This document shows, piece after piece, positions 9,301 through 18,100 of a stretch of DNA of 64,000 bases. The notes beneath the pieces are model-generated. The model was not told where the DNA came from. It ran no database searches and was given only the letters and a program-made list of their open reading frames with translations. This DNA is from JANQLU01 sp964434955. GTDB taxonomy: Bacteria > Planctomycetota > Planctomycetia > Pirellulales > Pirellulaceae. A program made the translations under genes and the position numbers. The stretch lies in assembly GCA_964434955.1 (NCBI GenBank), contig CAYSXI010000008.1, positions 1-64,000 of the forward strand, in the 5' to 3' direction. Numbering within the stretch: position 1 is the first letter of the stretch; each line of letters begins with the position of its first letter.

Positions 9301-9617
9301 TTGCTCAAGTCATTGCGGAAGCACAACCGGGTTTGAATACCTGTGGCGGTGAAGCCAACATGATGATTGGACTGCCTTGCCGTCGAGAGCCAGAGCTGAA
9401 ACCTCAAGCCGAGTTCGAGCAGGTTCTGGAACGAGAGGTGAATGTCGTTTCCGGAACCTATGGACAGCTCACGCTTTGTTTCGAGGCGGGCGGAATTGCC
9501 TTGTCCGGAATCGCGTTCCGTATGCTGGCCGATCAACCCGAGCTGATGGACCTGGTACAACGCATTCATACTCGATCGGATATCAACTGGATCAACCTCG
9601 GCAAGCTGATTTCCTGA
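6360..9617 (+). CDS. Ser/Thr protein kinase fused to a tubulin-like GTPase domain
   Basis: About 1085 residues. Residues 10-270 are a eukaryotic-like kinase: glycine loop GSGGYGEV at 20-27, ATP lysine in KAIK (residue 41), catalytic HLDVKPEN at 136-143, DFG at 155-157 and an APPE motif near 178. The catalytic loop has HLD rather than HRD. After a linker, a tubulin/FtsZ-like nucleotide-binding domain begins: VVGLGNTG at 334-341, then AIDTD, and the G-box SGGVGSGS at 489-496 matching the tubulin signature GGGTGSG. The last 450 residues are largely helical and unassigned. This resembles the family called Tubulin_2 (tubulin-like) in my memory. The frame opens at 6327, but ATG 6360 places the kinase directly at the N terminus; neither has a clear ribosome site. 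No transmembrane segment is seen, so a cytoplasmic protein is expected. Confidence 0.88.
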   Translation: MQALTAHQSVLGYVLRERIGSGGYGEVWSAEAPGGIAKAIKFIYGVHDESRAQVELKSLDKIKEVRHPFLLSLDRIDVVEDRVVVISELADESLAEIFDRCRAEGKEGIPRQQLLDYLRDAADGLDYISDHHSLQHLDVKPENLLIVSGHVKVADFGLVKSIHNVTQSLMSGLTPTYAPPELFDGKPSKFSDQYSLAIVYQEMLTGIRPFKGTTPAQLAAQHVHGYPDLSPLNRGDQIVMQKALAKDPKARFENCRELIDELMNRKTRRNSNARPKILKQMDRDDGATMQVNPSAIDVTNQLSNSILPDRNRPIQIAGKLDLEDQTPSSRPTLVVGLGNTGTRIACEFRRLLAERIGDLDTIPSVKILAIDTDRNSLAKATGSIEGNALSPNEILEIPLRQSQGYRDKAARYSNWLSRRWIYNVPRSQQTEGLRPLGRLAFADHCEKIFSTLHRTISDLTRPECVAQTSETLQFDPSEKPRVIIVSSISGGVGSGSVLDFAYAMRTIFSDLGIRDYTVDGILSHCTSRLVGDPQLNTANTLACLTELGHFVQYGYPGDDTLGIPDFEDSIPFDNTYVSDFGNIVQKNDFAKKIRDLAEYVFLNVASPCQTFFDQSRKADKKKETFACRTMGIRSVGIDSVKPLCDELLRAVLDSWTNSNHENPQADQYASAILDQYIGYQNQVATWSRRVEEKSREVEPSLIQDAMEIARSCRKSKLWSEVTLAIHNHFESNQSIHYGEWLAPLLKHAFEEYSELVRQSCQELQEIPTIRVGGIIRALKTISKHIQESFEAMDLVSKSVDERRSELLNEIKSAVESKSSDEILGQAIGDLVNVVCSQVVNEALRSFYRKWASFISGMEDEMQQRRLTVQTWGKVSDSDHHDFGYEEDDSTFRFINGLCDDLTRSVPDLTRKFSELAHRQIFKSKGGFAKTVDQDAMSKCNVAAELEELARKIAARLVQQADVQPGFDALCDDENNERINWIAQVIAEAQPGLNTCGGEANMMIGLPCRREPELKPQAEFEQVLEREVNVVSGTYGQLTLCFEAGGIALSGIAFRMLADQPELMDLVQRIHTRSDINWINLGKLIS

Positions 9618-9699
9618 GCCGGACCAAGGTTAGCCGATCGCCCGAGCCGGACGAAGGTTGGCTAATTGCCAGAGCCGGACGAAGGTTGGCTAATTGCCA
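9616..9699. repeat. Three tandem 28-bp repeats overlapping a stop codon
   Basis: Three head-to-tail 28-bp units (9616-9643, 9644-9671, 9672-9699); the last two are identical and the first differs at several positions. The unit begins GAGCCGGACGAAGG. The TGA stop of the kinase-tubulin gene (9615-9617) overlaps the first two bases of unit one. A fourth partial unit (GAGTCCGG) follows. There are no spacers, so this is not a CRISPR array. Confidence 0.85.
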
Positions 9700-9724
9700 G
9701 AGTCCGGGACTTCCGAAACCCATA

Positions 9725-9760
9725 CAAGCACGAAGCGCAAGCGAGTGGTTCGTCCGCGCA
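9725..9760. repeat. Possible dispersed REP-like element
   Basis: Contains CACGAAGCGCAAGCGAGTG, an imperfect palindrome lying between convergent genes. From memory, similar GAAGCGC/AGCGAG strings recur between genes in Pirellulaceae, but I cannot count genome copies from this window. A related GC-rich string occurs at 48248-48295. Confidence 0.4.
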
Positions 9761-9806
9761 AAAACACCCCGCGTGGTTCTCATTAAACCGAAAATCTGGA
9801 TGAAAC

Positions 9807-11483
9807 TTAGAGCTCGTACTGCTCGAAGATTTCGGGGTCATTGAACGCAACAAGAAGTTGCAAGCCTTTGTAGATCTCAAAGGCCAATTCGGGCGTCAAT
9901 GGAGAGTGGCTCGACCCGGCACCAAATACGTACTCGTTGTCGCGGTCCATGACAACGAGCGATCTCAGCTCGCCGCCGGCACTTTCTTCCGTTACCGACG
10001 CAATCAACGAAGGCGTCTCGAAAAAGAACCCGAGAAAATGCAATTGCATCTCGTCATAGGAAGCTTTCACGCGACGCGAAAGCGTTTCCACGGTTCCCGG
10101 CATCGCTTCGCGTGCCTTCTCGATATCGATGGTATAAACGTCTTCGTGTTCCGTTTGCCAACCGGCAAACGCCGCCAGGATCTCGCGATAAGAAAGATGT
10201 TCCAGGTTGCAGGCAAAGGCATGCGTGACCGGGCCAACCAGGCCAATGTTCGAATAAGTTTGTCCCGCAAAGCGGTACTCGAATCGAATCAGGAAACAAT
10301 CGACCGCTTCCTGAAATCCGGGCCACCGCAGACGCGAATGGTGAACCACTTCCATGGACGTCGGCGAGACACCCATTTGCGCGGGCGACGCCAACCAAAG
10401 CGCCAACTGGCTTTCTGCCAGCGCCGCAGGTCCTTGATCATCTTCATCGATTTCATCAAGCAACCCAAGCTCGCGAGCATATTCAATCACGCGGAGCCGG
10501 CAGATGGGTTCGGCGGCGAGCTCGACCAGCTGTTTCTTGCCTTCGCCTTCATCCGTATCGCCAAGCCGGATCAATGCCGCGGCCGCTTCGGTTTTGACGC
10601 GGCGGTGTTTCAAGCCCATCGCCTGTCGAACTTTCCCGACCGCTTTTTGAGTATCGGCCTGGGCCAATGCATCGCATAGGGAAACGGTCAGCGCTACACT
10701 TTCATTCACGCTATCGCTGATCTCGTTAGCGCTTCGCCCGTCCAGTTTGCCTTCTTCAATCATGGCTAGCTGATTGACGACTTGGCCAAGCAATACCGTG
10801 AGTTGCTGGGTTCGCGGTTTGACCGGATGAACATCGGTCATTCCATTTCGATAGCAGTAATTGGCCAAATCGAGAATGATGGCGGCCAGGTGTTTATACT
10901 TCAGCGCTTCCAATAGATCCGGAAACAGTAAAGAAACGTCATACTTTCGCGAGCCGTTAACGAGCGGAGCGAATGAAAGCAAAATACCTCGTTCATCGGC
11001 GGGTGGATCCGTCGACAACAGATTGGCAAAAAGCTTCAAAGCTTGATCCGAGTCCATGGCCGCCAACGCTGACAGCAGATGATTTCGACTGTTGGATTCA
11101 GCAGGAATCGATCGGTAAACCGTCTCGAAATCGGTCGCGTCGAGCCACGCATTATCGAACTTGGACGGTTCATTGACGGGGCGTCGGGCAAACAGCTGAA
11201 AAATGGCTTCCAGGGCCGATGCGGCTTCGGGTTGAGCCAGGAGCTCCCGGTTGATTGCCAATTCCTGAAATAACCGGCCCAATTGGTCGGGCGTGACATG
11301 CTGGATCGATGTTCCGAAATCCTCGATCTCAAAGGCGACGGAATCTCCCGATTCTGCCACCGTTTGGGCGACCGGCTGAGCATTTTGGACAAACTCAAGA
11401 AAACGGTTGAACCGTTCTTGGTGCCAATTCGCGTCGTGTTTCCCGGAACTCCGGGCAAATCCGTGGTTGGCTTCGGACCCCAT
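9807..11483 (-). CDS. Conserved hypothetical protein with HEAT-like helical repeats
   Basis: 558 residues, not recognised. The middle (about residues 110-340) is rich in short paired helices with spaced alanines and leucines, including an LGDTDEGEGKKQLVEL segment reminiscent of HEAT repeats. The C-terminal 170 residues look alpha/beta, with FLIRFEYRFAGQTYSNIGLVGP and repeated aromatic residues. No signal peptide or membrane segment is seen, so it is probably cytoplasmic. It is convergent with the kinase-tubulin gene, separated by the 28-bp repeats, and divergent from the DEAD-box helicase. Nothing in the sequence indicates an enzyme active site. Confidence 0.7.
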   Translation of the reverse strand: MGSEANHGFARSSGKHDANWHQERFNRFLEFVQNAQPVAQTVAESGDSVAFEIEDFGTSIQHVTPDQLGRLFQELAINRELLAQPEAASALEAIFQLFARRPVNEPSKFDNAWLDATDFETVYRSIPAESNSRNHLLSALAAMDSDQALKLFANLLSTDPPADERGILLSFAPLVNGSRKYDVSLLFPDLLEALKYKHLAAIILDLANYCYRNGMTDVHPVKPRTQQLTVLLGQVVNQLAMIEEGKLDGRSANEISDSVNESVALTVSLCDALAQADTQKAVGKVRQAMGLKHRRVKTEAAAALIRLGDTDEGEGKKQLVELAAEPICRLRVIEYARELGLLDEIDEDDQGPAALAESQLALWLASPAQMGVSPTSMEVVHHSRLRWPGFQEAVDCFLIRFEYRFAGQTYSNIGLVGPVTHAFACNLEHLSYREILAAFAGWQTEHEDVYTIDIEKAREAMPGTVETLSRRVKASYDEMQLHFLGFFFETPSLIASVTEESAGGELRSLVVMDRDNEYVFGAGSSHSPLTPELAFEIYKGLQLLVAFNDPEIFEQYEL

Positions 11484-11584
11484 TTATTTTTCTCGCGTTG
11501 ACCGAAAAAGCCTTCGAATGTTAGCTTATCGGTGCTGGACGTTATATTTTCTTTGATGCATGATCATTGATCCCGCTCTTGCGC

Positions 11585-11600
11585 ATACTCCGAAGAGTAT
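11585..11600. promoter_or_regulatory. Inverted repeat in the divergent promoter region of the DEAD-box gene
   Basis: ATACTC and GAGTAT, perfect 6-bp arms around a CGAA spacer, 40 nt before the helicase start codon. It could be a small mRNA hairpin in the 5' leader or an operator; nothing more can be said. Confidence 0.3.
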
Positions 11601-11639
11601 ATTTCTGGAAAAAGCGGCGGGCCTGATCGCGAACCTCGG

Positions 11640-12938
11640 ATGAATTTGATCTCAATGGTGCAACCAAACCCCAATCAAGATTTCGAGAATAGATCAAACG
11701 ATTCCAAAAAACGAGTGGAAAAACGGGTTCAACGGCTGGCTTTTGAACAATTAAAGTTGGGCCCTGAAATGTTAAAGTCGCTGTCAGCGGCAGGCTTTAC
11801 CAAACCCACCCCGATTCAAGCCGGTTTGATCCCTTTGGCGCTGGAACAATACGACGTTGTTGGCCAAGCACGGACCGGTACCGGGAAGACAGCATCGTTT
11901 GCCATTCCAATCATTGAACAGATTGACTTTGATGGGTTGACCAAGCATCCTGAGGCTTTGGTCCTTGTGCCCACACGTGAACTCGCCGTTCAAGTTCTTG
12001 AAACTTTCGACAAGCTTTGTCAGCACAAAGACTTCAACGCAGTTGCGGTTTACGGTGGAAAACCGATTCGACAACAAATCCGCTGGTTGCAGAACGGCGC
12101 GACGGTCGTTGTCGGCACACCGGGCCGAGTCATCGACCATCTCGAACGGGGCACTCTGAATCTCAAGAATGTCTGGTGCGTGGTTTTGGATGAAGCCGAC
12201 CGCATGCTGGATATTGGATTCCGGCCTTCCATTGAAAAGATCCTTCGCCGCTGTCCGCGCGATCGGCAAACATTGATGTTGAGCGCGACGGTACCCCCGC
12301 CCATCGCGCAGTTGGCTCAGCGTTATATGGACCATCCCAAGCTGATCAACTTTTCGGACAAAAATATCGCGGTCGAAACGATCGAACAATTTTTCTTCAA
12401 CATTTTTGAAGATCAAAAGTTTGAACTGTTGTCCAAACTCCTGGAACGCGAAAAGCCGGAACAGGCCATTGTTTTCTGCCGAACCAAACTGCGAACCGAG
12501 AGCTTGTTCCGGAAGCTATCCCGAAACGCCAAGTTCATCGAATTGTTTGGCGAAGACAATTCCGGTTCCATTCACGGCGACATGACACAGTCGTCACGTG
12601 ACCGAACCATGAAACGGTTTCGCGAGGGAAAGATTCGTTTTTTGATTGCCACCGATGTGGTTGGTCGGGGCATCGATGTGACCGGTATCTCGCACATCAT
12701 CAACTACGATGTTCCCGAGTTGAGCGATGACTATGTTCACCGCGTAGGGCGAACTGGTCGGATGGGAAAAGATGGTGTTGCCTTCACCCTGGTTTCGCCG
12801 GTCGAGCGAAAACACTTGAAACAAATTGAAAAGCGAATCAACTCGGAACTCAAGCTGGACGAAATGGAAGGCTTTGATGCTCCGGAGTTTTCTTCGAAAA
12901 CCGACCGCAACGGACGCCGCTATCGTAAAGCGCTGTAG
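11640..12938 (+). CDS. DEAD-box ATP-dependent RNA helicase
   Basis: Unwinds RNA duplexes, typically in ribosome assembly or mRNA decay. The 432 residues contain the Q motif near PTPIQ (57-60), Walker A ARTGTGKT at 77-84, PTRELA at 111-116, TPGR at 160-163, DEAD at 184-187, SAT at 215-217 and the C-terminal RecA-lobe motifs RGID and HRVGRTGR. It is compact, with only a short basic tail, like RhlE/RhlB-sized proteins rather than the longer CsdA/DbpA types. No partner is adjacent: the upstream gene is divergent. A second ATG five codons in (11655) is an alternative start. Confidence 0.95.
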   Translation: MNLISMVQPNPNQDFENRSNDSKKRVEKRVQRLAFEQLKLGPEMLKSLSAAGFTKPTPIQAGLIPLALEQYDVVGQARTGTGKTASFAIPIIEQIDFDGLTKHPEALVLVPTRELAVQVLETFDKLCQHKDFNAVAVYGGKPIRQQIRWLQNGATVVVGTPGRVIDHLERGTLNLKNVWCVVLDEADRMLDIGFRPSIEKILRRCPRDRQTLMLSATVPPPIAQLAQRYMDHPKLINFSDKNIAVETIEQFFFNIFEDQKFELLSKLLEREKPEQAIVFCRTKLRTESLFRKLSRNAKFIELFGEDNSGSIHGDMTQSSRDRTMKRFREGKIRFLIATDVVGRGIDVTGISHIINYDVPELSDDYVHRVGRTGRMGKDGVAFTLVSPVERKHLKQIEKRINSELKLDEMEGFDAPEFSSKTDRNGRRYRKAL

Positions 12939-13001
12939 TCAGGAAACATGAACACGCTCTGTTGCGGAAGCCATTGACTTGGCCCCATTGGCTCTTGCGC
13001 G

Positions 13002-13013
13002 TTTCCTGCAGGA
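13002..13013. promoter_or_regulatory. Perfect 12-bp palindrome between helicase and J-like gene
   Basis: TTCCTGCAGGAA, self-complementary, in the 198-nt gap after the helicase stop. It is short enough to occur by chance; noted as a possible operator only. Confidence 0.2.
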
Positions 13014-13157
13014 ACCGAGATCGTTCCGGCCAATTAATCCAACCATCCTGGATGGCGAATTCCCTTGGATCGCGCCGCATTGGTGCACTTTGCTCGCCGC
13101 CTGCTAAAATCGAAGCGTTGCGCGAAACTTGTTTAAATGGTCACGAGCCAAGCAAAG

Positions 13158-14999
13158 ATGGCGAAATTTGATCCTTACCTGAAATGGCTTGGAATTCGCC
13201 ACCCAGAACGCCCGCCGAATCATTATCGACTCTTGGGTATTGAAGATTTCGAAAGTGATCGCGAAGTCATTGCAGCGGCGGCTGACCGCCAGATGGCCCA
13301 TGTTCGTACTTTTCAAACCGGGCCGCATTCCGATGAAGCCCACCGTTTACTCAATGAATTGGCGATTGCACGCACCTGCCTCTTGGCGGAAGAAAGACGC
13401 CTGGCTTACGACGGCAGTCATTTGGGCCATTCCTTCGAATCGAAAAACCAACCGGCTGCAGAAACCGATTCCAAGCCATCGCCGGATGGAAACGAATCGC
13501 TTGAGTTCGAAACGGCGGCTGACCGTGAAGCTGAACATGAACCCGTTCGCGTACGCAAGACAACTGCGTTGTTCGGTGCCTCCGTTTTGTCGACGATCAT
13601 CGGGGTTGGACTTGCCATCTATTTTGGGATTCTGGCCAATCGCAAGGCAGAGGAAGTCGTTAACATCGAGAACCAACTCGACCGGGTGAATTCCGAGGTC
13701 GAATCCGTGAGGCAGAAATTTGCTCGCGCCCAAAAGAACACCCGGTCTCAAAACAAAGCGAATGATCGTCAGCTTCGTCAATTAAAAAACGACTTGTCGA
13801 AACGGGAAGCCCAGATATTTCGTTTGAAACAACAAGTTCGTGACTTGGAGCCGCTAAAAGGAAACGCGGCCAATGTTGACGACCTCACTCGTCGACTCGA
13901 CGAGTTGATGGGCAGCTTGCGATTGGCCGAGTTGCAGAAACAGCAACTCGTTGAAACGCTGCTTTCCGCGAAAGGCGAAGCAAAACTTATCGTCTATCGT
14001 CAGTTCATTCGAAACAGTTTTGATCGAATCAAGGAATCCAAATGGGATGAGGCCAGGGCCACGCTTGATTCAATTGACAAAGAAATGCGAGGCTGGGAAT
14101 GGCACGCATTGGACCACTTGGTTGCCTCCGAGCAGAACAACTTGGGACGCTTGAAATTGACGGCCAAGGGTCCCATTGTCTCTGATCGGGAAGACCGATT
14201 CGTGTTCACCCGGGGAGCACGATTCATTTCGCGATACACCATTGGCAAGAACATCTATCGCGAGTCAGAAAGATTCAGGATCTCTCCATCGTTAGACAAT
14301 TTCCAGTTTCGCCTTCTCGACGACGGAAAAACAATTGTTGTGGTTGGGACCCGGTCCGGGAAGGTGTATAGCCAACTCGTCGACATCGAAACCATGCGCG
14401 TCGGCGAGTTTTCGGATGTTCGCGGCAGCCTTGCCGGCTTCGAACCGAAGGGCGGCTTTCTGGTGACCAGTGAAAATGAAATCCCACTCGAATTTCATGG
14501 TGGCGCTCGCATTCAAACGGGAAAGCTGAGCGGCGAAAAGATATTTGCCTTTAATGGGGAAGTCTTCTTCGGTTGCACCCGAAAGAAAGATCGGGTCGAG
14601 TGTCGTTTTGCTCCGGATGTGGACATCACCGAAGAAGCGTTTGAATTGCAGATTGGTCGGCCCCCCGCGATTCCCAGGGTCCATGTTGGTGGTGACGTCC
14701 TGATTGCACACTTCGTTGCCGAAAACAAAATCTACGTATTCGAACGACTTGACGGAAAGTATCTTCTGCAAGGCGATTATCCAATTCCAAACTCGATGCT
14801 GGACCTGGCGATCGACCCGAAAACCAAACGCGTATTTTGTCTGTACTCCCGTCACATCTCGGTATGTGATCTTTATAGTGGATTCGAGTATTTCAGAATT
14901 CCATATACCGCGGGAAGTTATCTCTATTTCAATCGCCACACCGGCACGCTTTACGCATCGGGCACCCGTACGGTGATGCAAGCCTTATCCTCCAGGTAG
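13158..14999 (+). CDS. Membrane protein with degenerate J-like domain, coiled coil and beta-propeller-like C terminus
   Basis: About 613 residues. The N terminus FDPYLKWLGI followed by NHYRLLGI and a region ending RLAYD is a planctomycete-type J-like domain; the HPD tripeptide needed to stimulate Hsp70 is absent (HVRTFQ occupies that place), so it should not act as a classical DnaJ. One transmembrane helix follows near residues 137-160 (LFGASVLSTIIGVGLAIYF), then a coiled coil of about 120 residues rich in Q, K and E. The last 280 residues are beta-rich and repetitive, suggesting a WD40-like propeller outside the cytoplasm. ATG 13158 makes the protein start just before FDPY; ATG 13137 is in the same frame and also possible. 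No operon partner is evident. Confidence 0.8.
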   Translation: MAKFDPYLKWLGIRHPERPPNHYRLLGIEDFESDREVIAAAADRQMAHVRTFQTGPHSDEAHRLLNELAIARTCLLAEERRLAYDGSHLGHSFESKNQPAAETDSKPSPDGNESLEFETAADREAEHEPVRVRKTTALFGASVLSTIIGVGLAIYFGILANRKAEEVVNIENQLDRVNSEVESVRQKFARAQKNTRSQNKANDRQLRQLKNDLSKREAQIFRLKQQVRDLEPLKGNAANVDDLTRRLDELMGSLRLAELQKQQLVETLLSAKGEAKLIVYRQFIRNSFDRIKESKWDEARATLDSIDKEMRGWEWHALDHLVASEQNNLGRLKLTAKGPIVSDREDRFVFTRGARFISRYTIGKNIYRESERFRISPSLDNFQFRLLDDGKTIVVVGTRSGKVYSQLVDIETMRVGEFSDVRGSLAGFEPKGGFLVTSENEIPLEFHGGARIQTGKLSGEKIFAFNGEVFFGCTRKKDRVECRFAPDVDITEEAFELQIGRPPAIPRVHVGGDVLIAHFVAENKIYVFERLDGKYLLQGDYPIPNSMLDLAIDPKTKRVFCLYSRHISVCDLYSGFEYFRIPYTAGSYLYFNRHTGTLYASGTRTVMQALSSR

Positions 15000-15169
15000 C
15001 GAGAATCTGTGCACTTTGAGTCGTCTTGATTTTGACTCGTCTCCAATAACAACCATCACCACGTAGGATTTTCGTTGATTGAATCGTTGATCCATGGCCT
15101 GTTAGAATAGGCCGCCACGAATCAACACGTGTTCGGTTTCAAGCGCTAGGAAAGCTCGGCACAAAGGTA

Positions 15170-18100
15170 ATGTCGCGACTGATTGAATCCATCGGCCAGC
15201 CGGAACTTGCGTCCTGGCGGCTGCGCGATCGCGAAAGATCGATGGCCAACTTGGCGTCTCTTTCTCAACTGATCCCGCATGACGAACTTGCGGCCGCCTT
15301 TGCGACGCGGTTGTCAAAAATCATGCCGACCGTGAGCGATCCGGACATGGTTTTGAATAATCTCGACCGCTTTCTCGCTGAATCACGCAGTCCGTTTAGC
15401 ACGTTTTCGCTTTTCGAACGCGACCCGACGGCACTTTCGGTTTTGATTCGCATCTTTTCCAGCAGCCAGTATCTGAGTGATTTGTTGATTCGGGACCGGG
15501 AGGCCTTTGACGCGCTAAGACTTACCGAGGGACATCCGGTACCACGGGAAGCTTTGATTGACGCCATCCTTCAGGAAACGGCCGAGATCGAGGACTTTGG
15601 CCAGATGGTGCTTTCGAGTCGACGGTTCAAGCAGCGCGAGATCTTGCGGATTGCGTTCGGAGACTTGGTAGCCGGGCAGGACATCCGGGAAATTACCGAA
15701 CAGATTTCATATCTGGCCGACGCCATTTGCCACGCAGCCGCAAACTTTGTTGAGAAATCACTAACGAAAAAATTTGGTGCGCCCAGGTTGCGCGATGGGA
15801 ATTCCTGTGCCTATACGATTTTCGCCTTGGGAAAACTGGGCGGCGCCGAACTGAATTATTCAAGCGATATCGATCTGATATTTGTTTATGAGCAGGAAGG
15901 CCAAACGGATTCCGGGAAGCGCACCAATCGTCAGTTTTTTGATCGAATGGCCCAGGAGTTCACACGACTACTGACCGAGCCGTCCGCGCTCGGCGCCGCC
16001 TACCGGGTTGATTGGCGTCTGCGGCCGGAAGGCAAACAGGGGCCCATGACCTCCCACTCCGATGCTTTCCTTCGTTACTACGAACACAAAGGCCGAAACT
16101 GGGAACGGCAGGCGATGGTCAAGGCGCGACCGGTTGCTGGCGACGAAGCGTTTGGAAACAGGGTACTGCAAAAACTGGAGCCCTGGATTTACACGTCTCG
16201 ATTGTCCGGCGGCGATATCGAGAGCATGAAAGCCCTGAAGCGGAAGATCGAAAGAAAGACATTGATCGATGGCGATGAAGTCCACAATGTAAAGACGGGG
16301 TTCGGCGGAATCCGCGACATCGAGTTTACGATCCAGTTCCTTCAGTTGCTCAACGGCAACACCTCAAAACGCGTTCGTACGAACAACACCCTCGAAGCGA
16401 TTGCGCGACTTGAGACGGCCGGTTGCTTGACGATGCAAGAGTATCAGATTCTTGACAAGAACTATTGCTGGTTGCGGGCCGTGGAACATCGACTTCAAAT
16501 CATGTTCGATCTTCAAACGCATACGCTTCCCGAAGAGCCTTCCGAGTTGGCCAAGGTGGCAATGCGAATGGGCTATACCGGTGACAAGCGATCATCGGCG
16601 CTTGATAAGTTTCGTGCGGACTGGGCACAGATCAAAGATTTGAATCGAGGGATTCTGCAACATTTGCTGAGCGACGCATTCGGAAGTGAGGCGGACAAGC
16701 ATGTGCCCCCCGAAGTCGATCTTGTTTTCGATCCGGAACCGGAACGCGAGTGGGCGGACGAGGTTCTTTCAAAATACCGTTTTCGCGATACCGGAAATGC
16801 ACTCAAGAATTTGAACGCGCTCGCCAGCGAAACAACTCGGTTTCTCTCTTCTCGACGTTGCCGACATTTTCTTGCCGCGATCGCGCCTGATCTGCTTGCC
16901 GAAATCGGAAGGACGCCCAACCCCGATCAAACACTGGTTCATTTGCGCTCGGTCAGCGATTCCATCGGAGGAAAAGGAACGCTGTGGGAGCTGTTTTCGA
17001 TTCATCCTCCTTCGATGAAGCTTTACGTCAAGCTTTGTTCGACCTGCGACTACTTGACCGAAATACTCTCCCGAGATCCGGGGATGGTCGACAGTTTGAC
17101 CGACAGCCTGACGATGGGCGACTTGCCTTCATTTGATTTCTTGAAACAATCGATCGCCTGGCTGTCCCAAAATGCGGAAGACATTGTGCCGATTCTTCAT
17201 GCGTTCAAGAACGACCAGCATCTTCGCGTTGGGGTGCGCGATATTGTCGGTCAGGATTCCATCCGGGAAACGCATCGCGCGCTTTCCGATATTGCCGAAG
17301 TCATTTTGCATAGCGCGGCCGACCATTGTTTGCAGAAGGCGATCGCAAAGTATGGGCCGCCAACCATCCAGGGTGGCGATTGCGAGCTGGTGATCCTGGC
17401 GCTCGGAAAGCTTGGCGGTCGGCAGCCGAATTATCACAGCGACCTTGATGTCGTTTTTCTTTACCAGGGAGACGGGCAGACGCGGGGATCCAATCCGACA
17501 TCCAATCAGCACTTTTTTAGCGAGCTTGGCGCGAAAATCATCAATGTGATCTCAAGCGCTGGTCCGCTTGGAAAAATTTACGATATCGATTGTCGCTTGA
17601 GACCGACAGGCAAAAGCGGGGCGTTGGCAATTTCGTTTCAGGAATTTGCACGGTACTTCGATTCCGGCGACGCCCGCAGTTGGGAACGTTTGGCCATGTG
17701 TAAGGCTCGTCCAGTCTACGGGTCGTCGATCGCGCGAAAGCAGGCAGCCCACCTGGCGACCAATGCCATCCAATCGCGCCCGTGGAATAAGCAGACACTG
17801 GAAGACCTGCGCGAGATGAGAATTCGAATGCAGGAGAACTGCTCGTCCAGAAATTTGAAACGCGCGGAAGGCGGAACCGTCGACGTCGAATTCATTATTC
17901 AGATGCTCCAATTGAAGCACGGTCGGATTTGCCCGGAAGTATTGCAGAGCGGGGCACTTCTGGCTGCGGAACGCTTGATGCAGCACGGCTACCTGTCGAC
18001 GATCGACTTTGAGACCTTGAGCAGTTCCTACTCTTTTCTAAGACATATCGAATCGCGAATTCGATTGATGAACACGGCCGCCCGTCATGAATTTCCCGAC

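Noticed and set aside
9616..9699. CRISPR array
   Set aside because: The 28-bp units are head-to-tail without spacers and only three in number.
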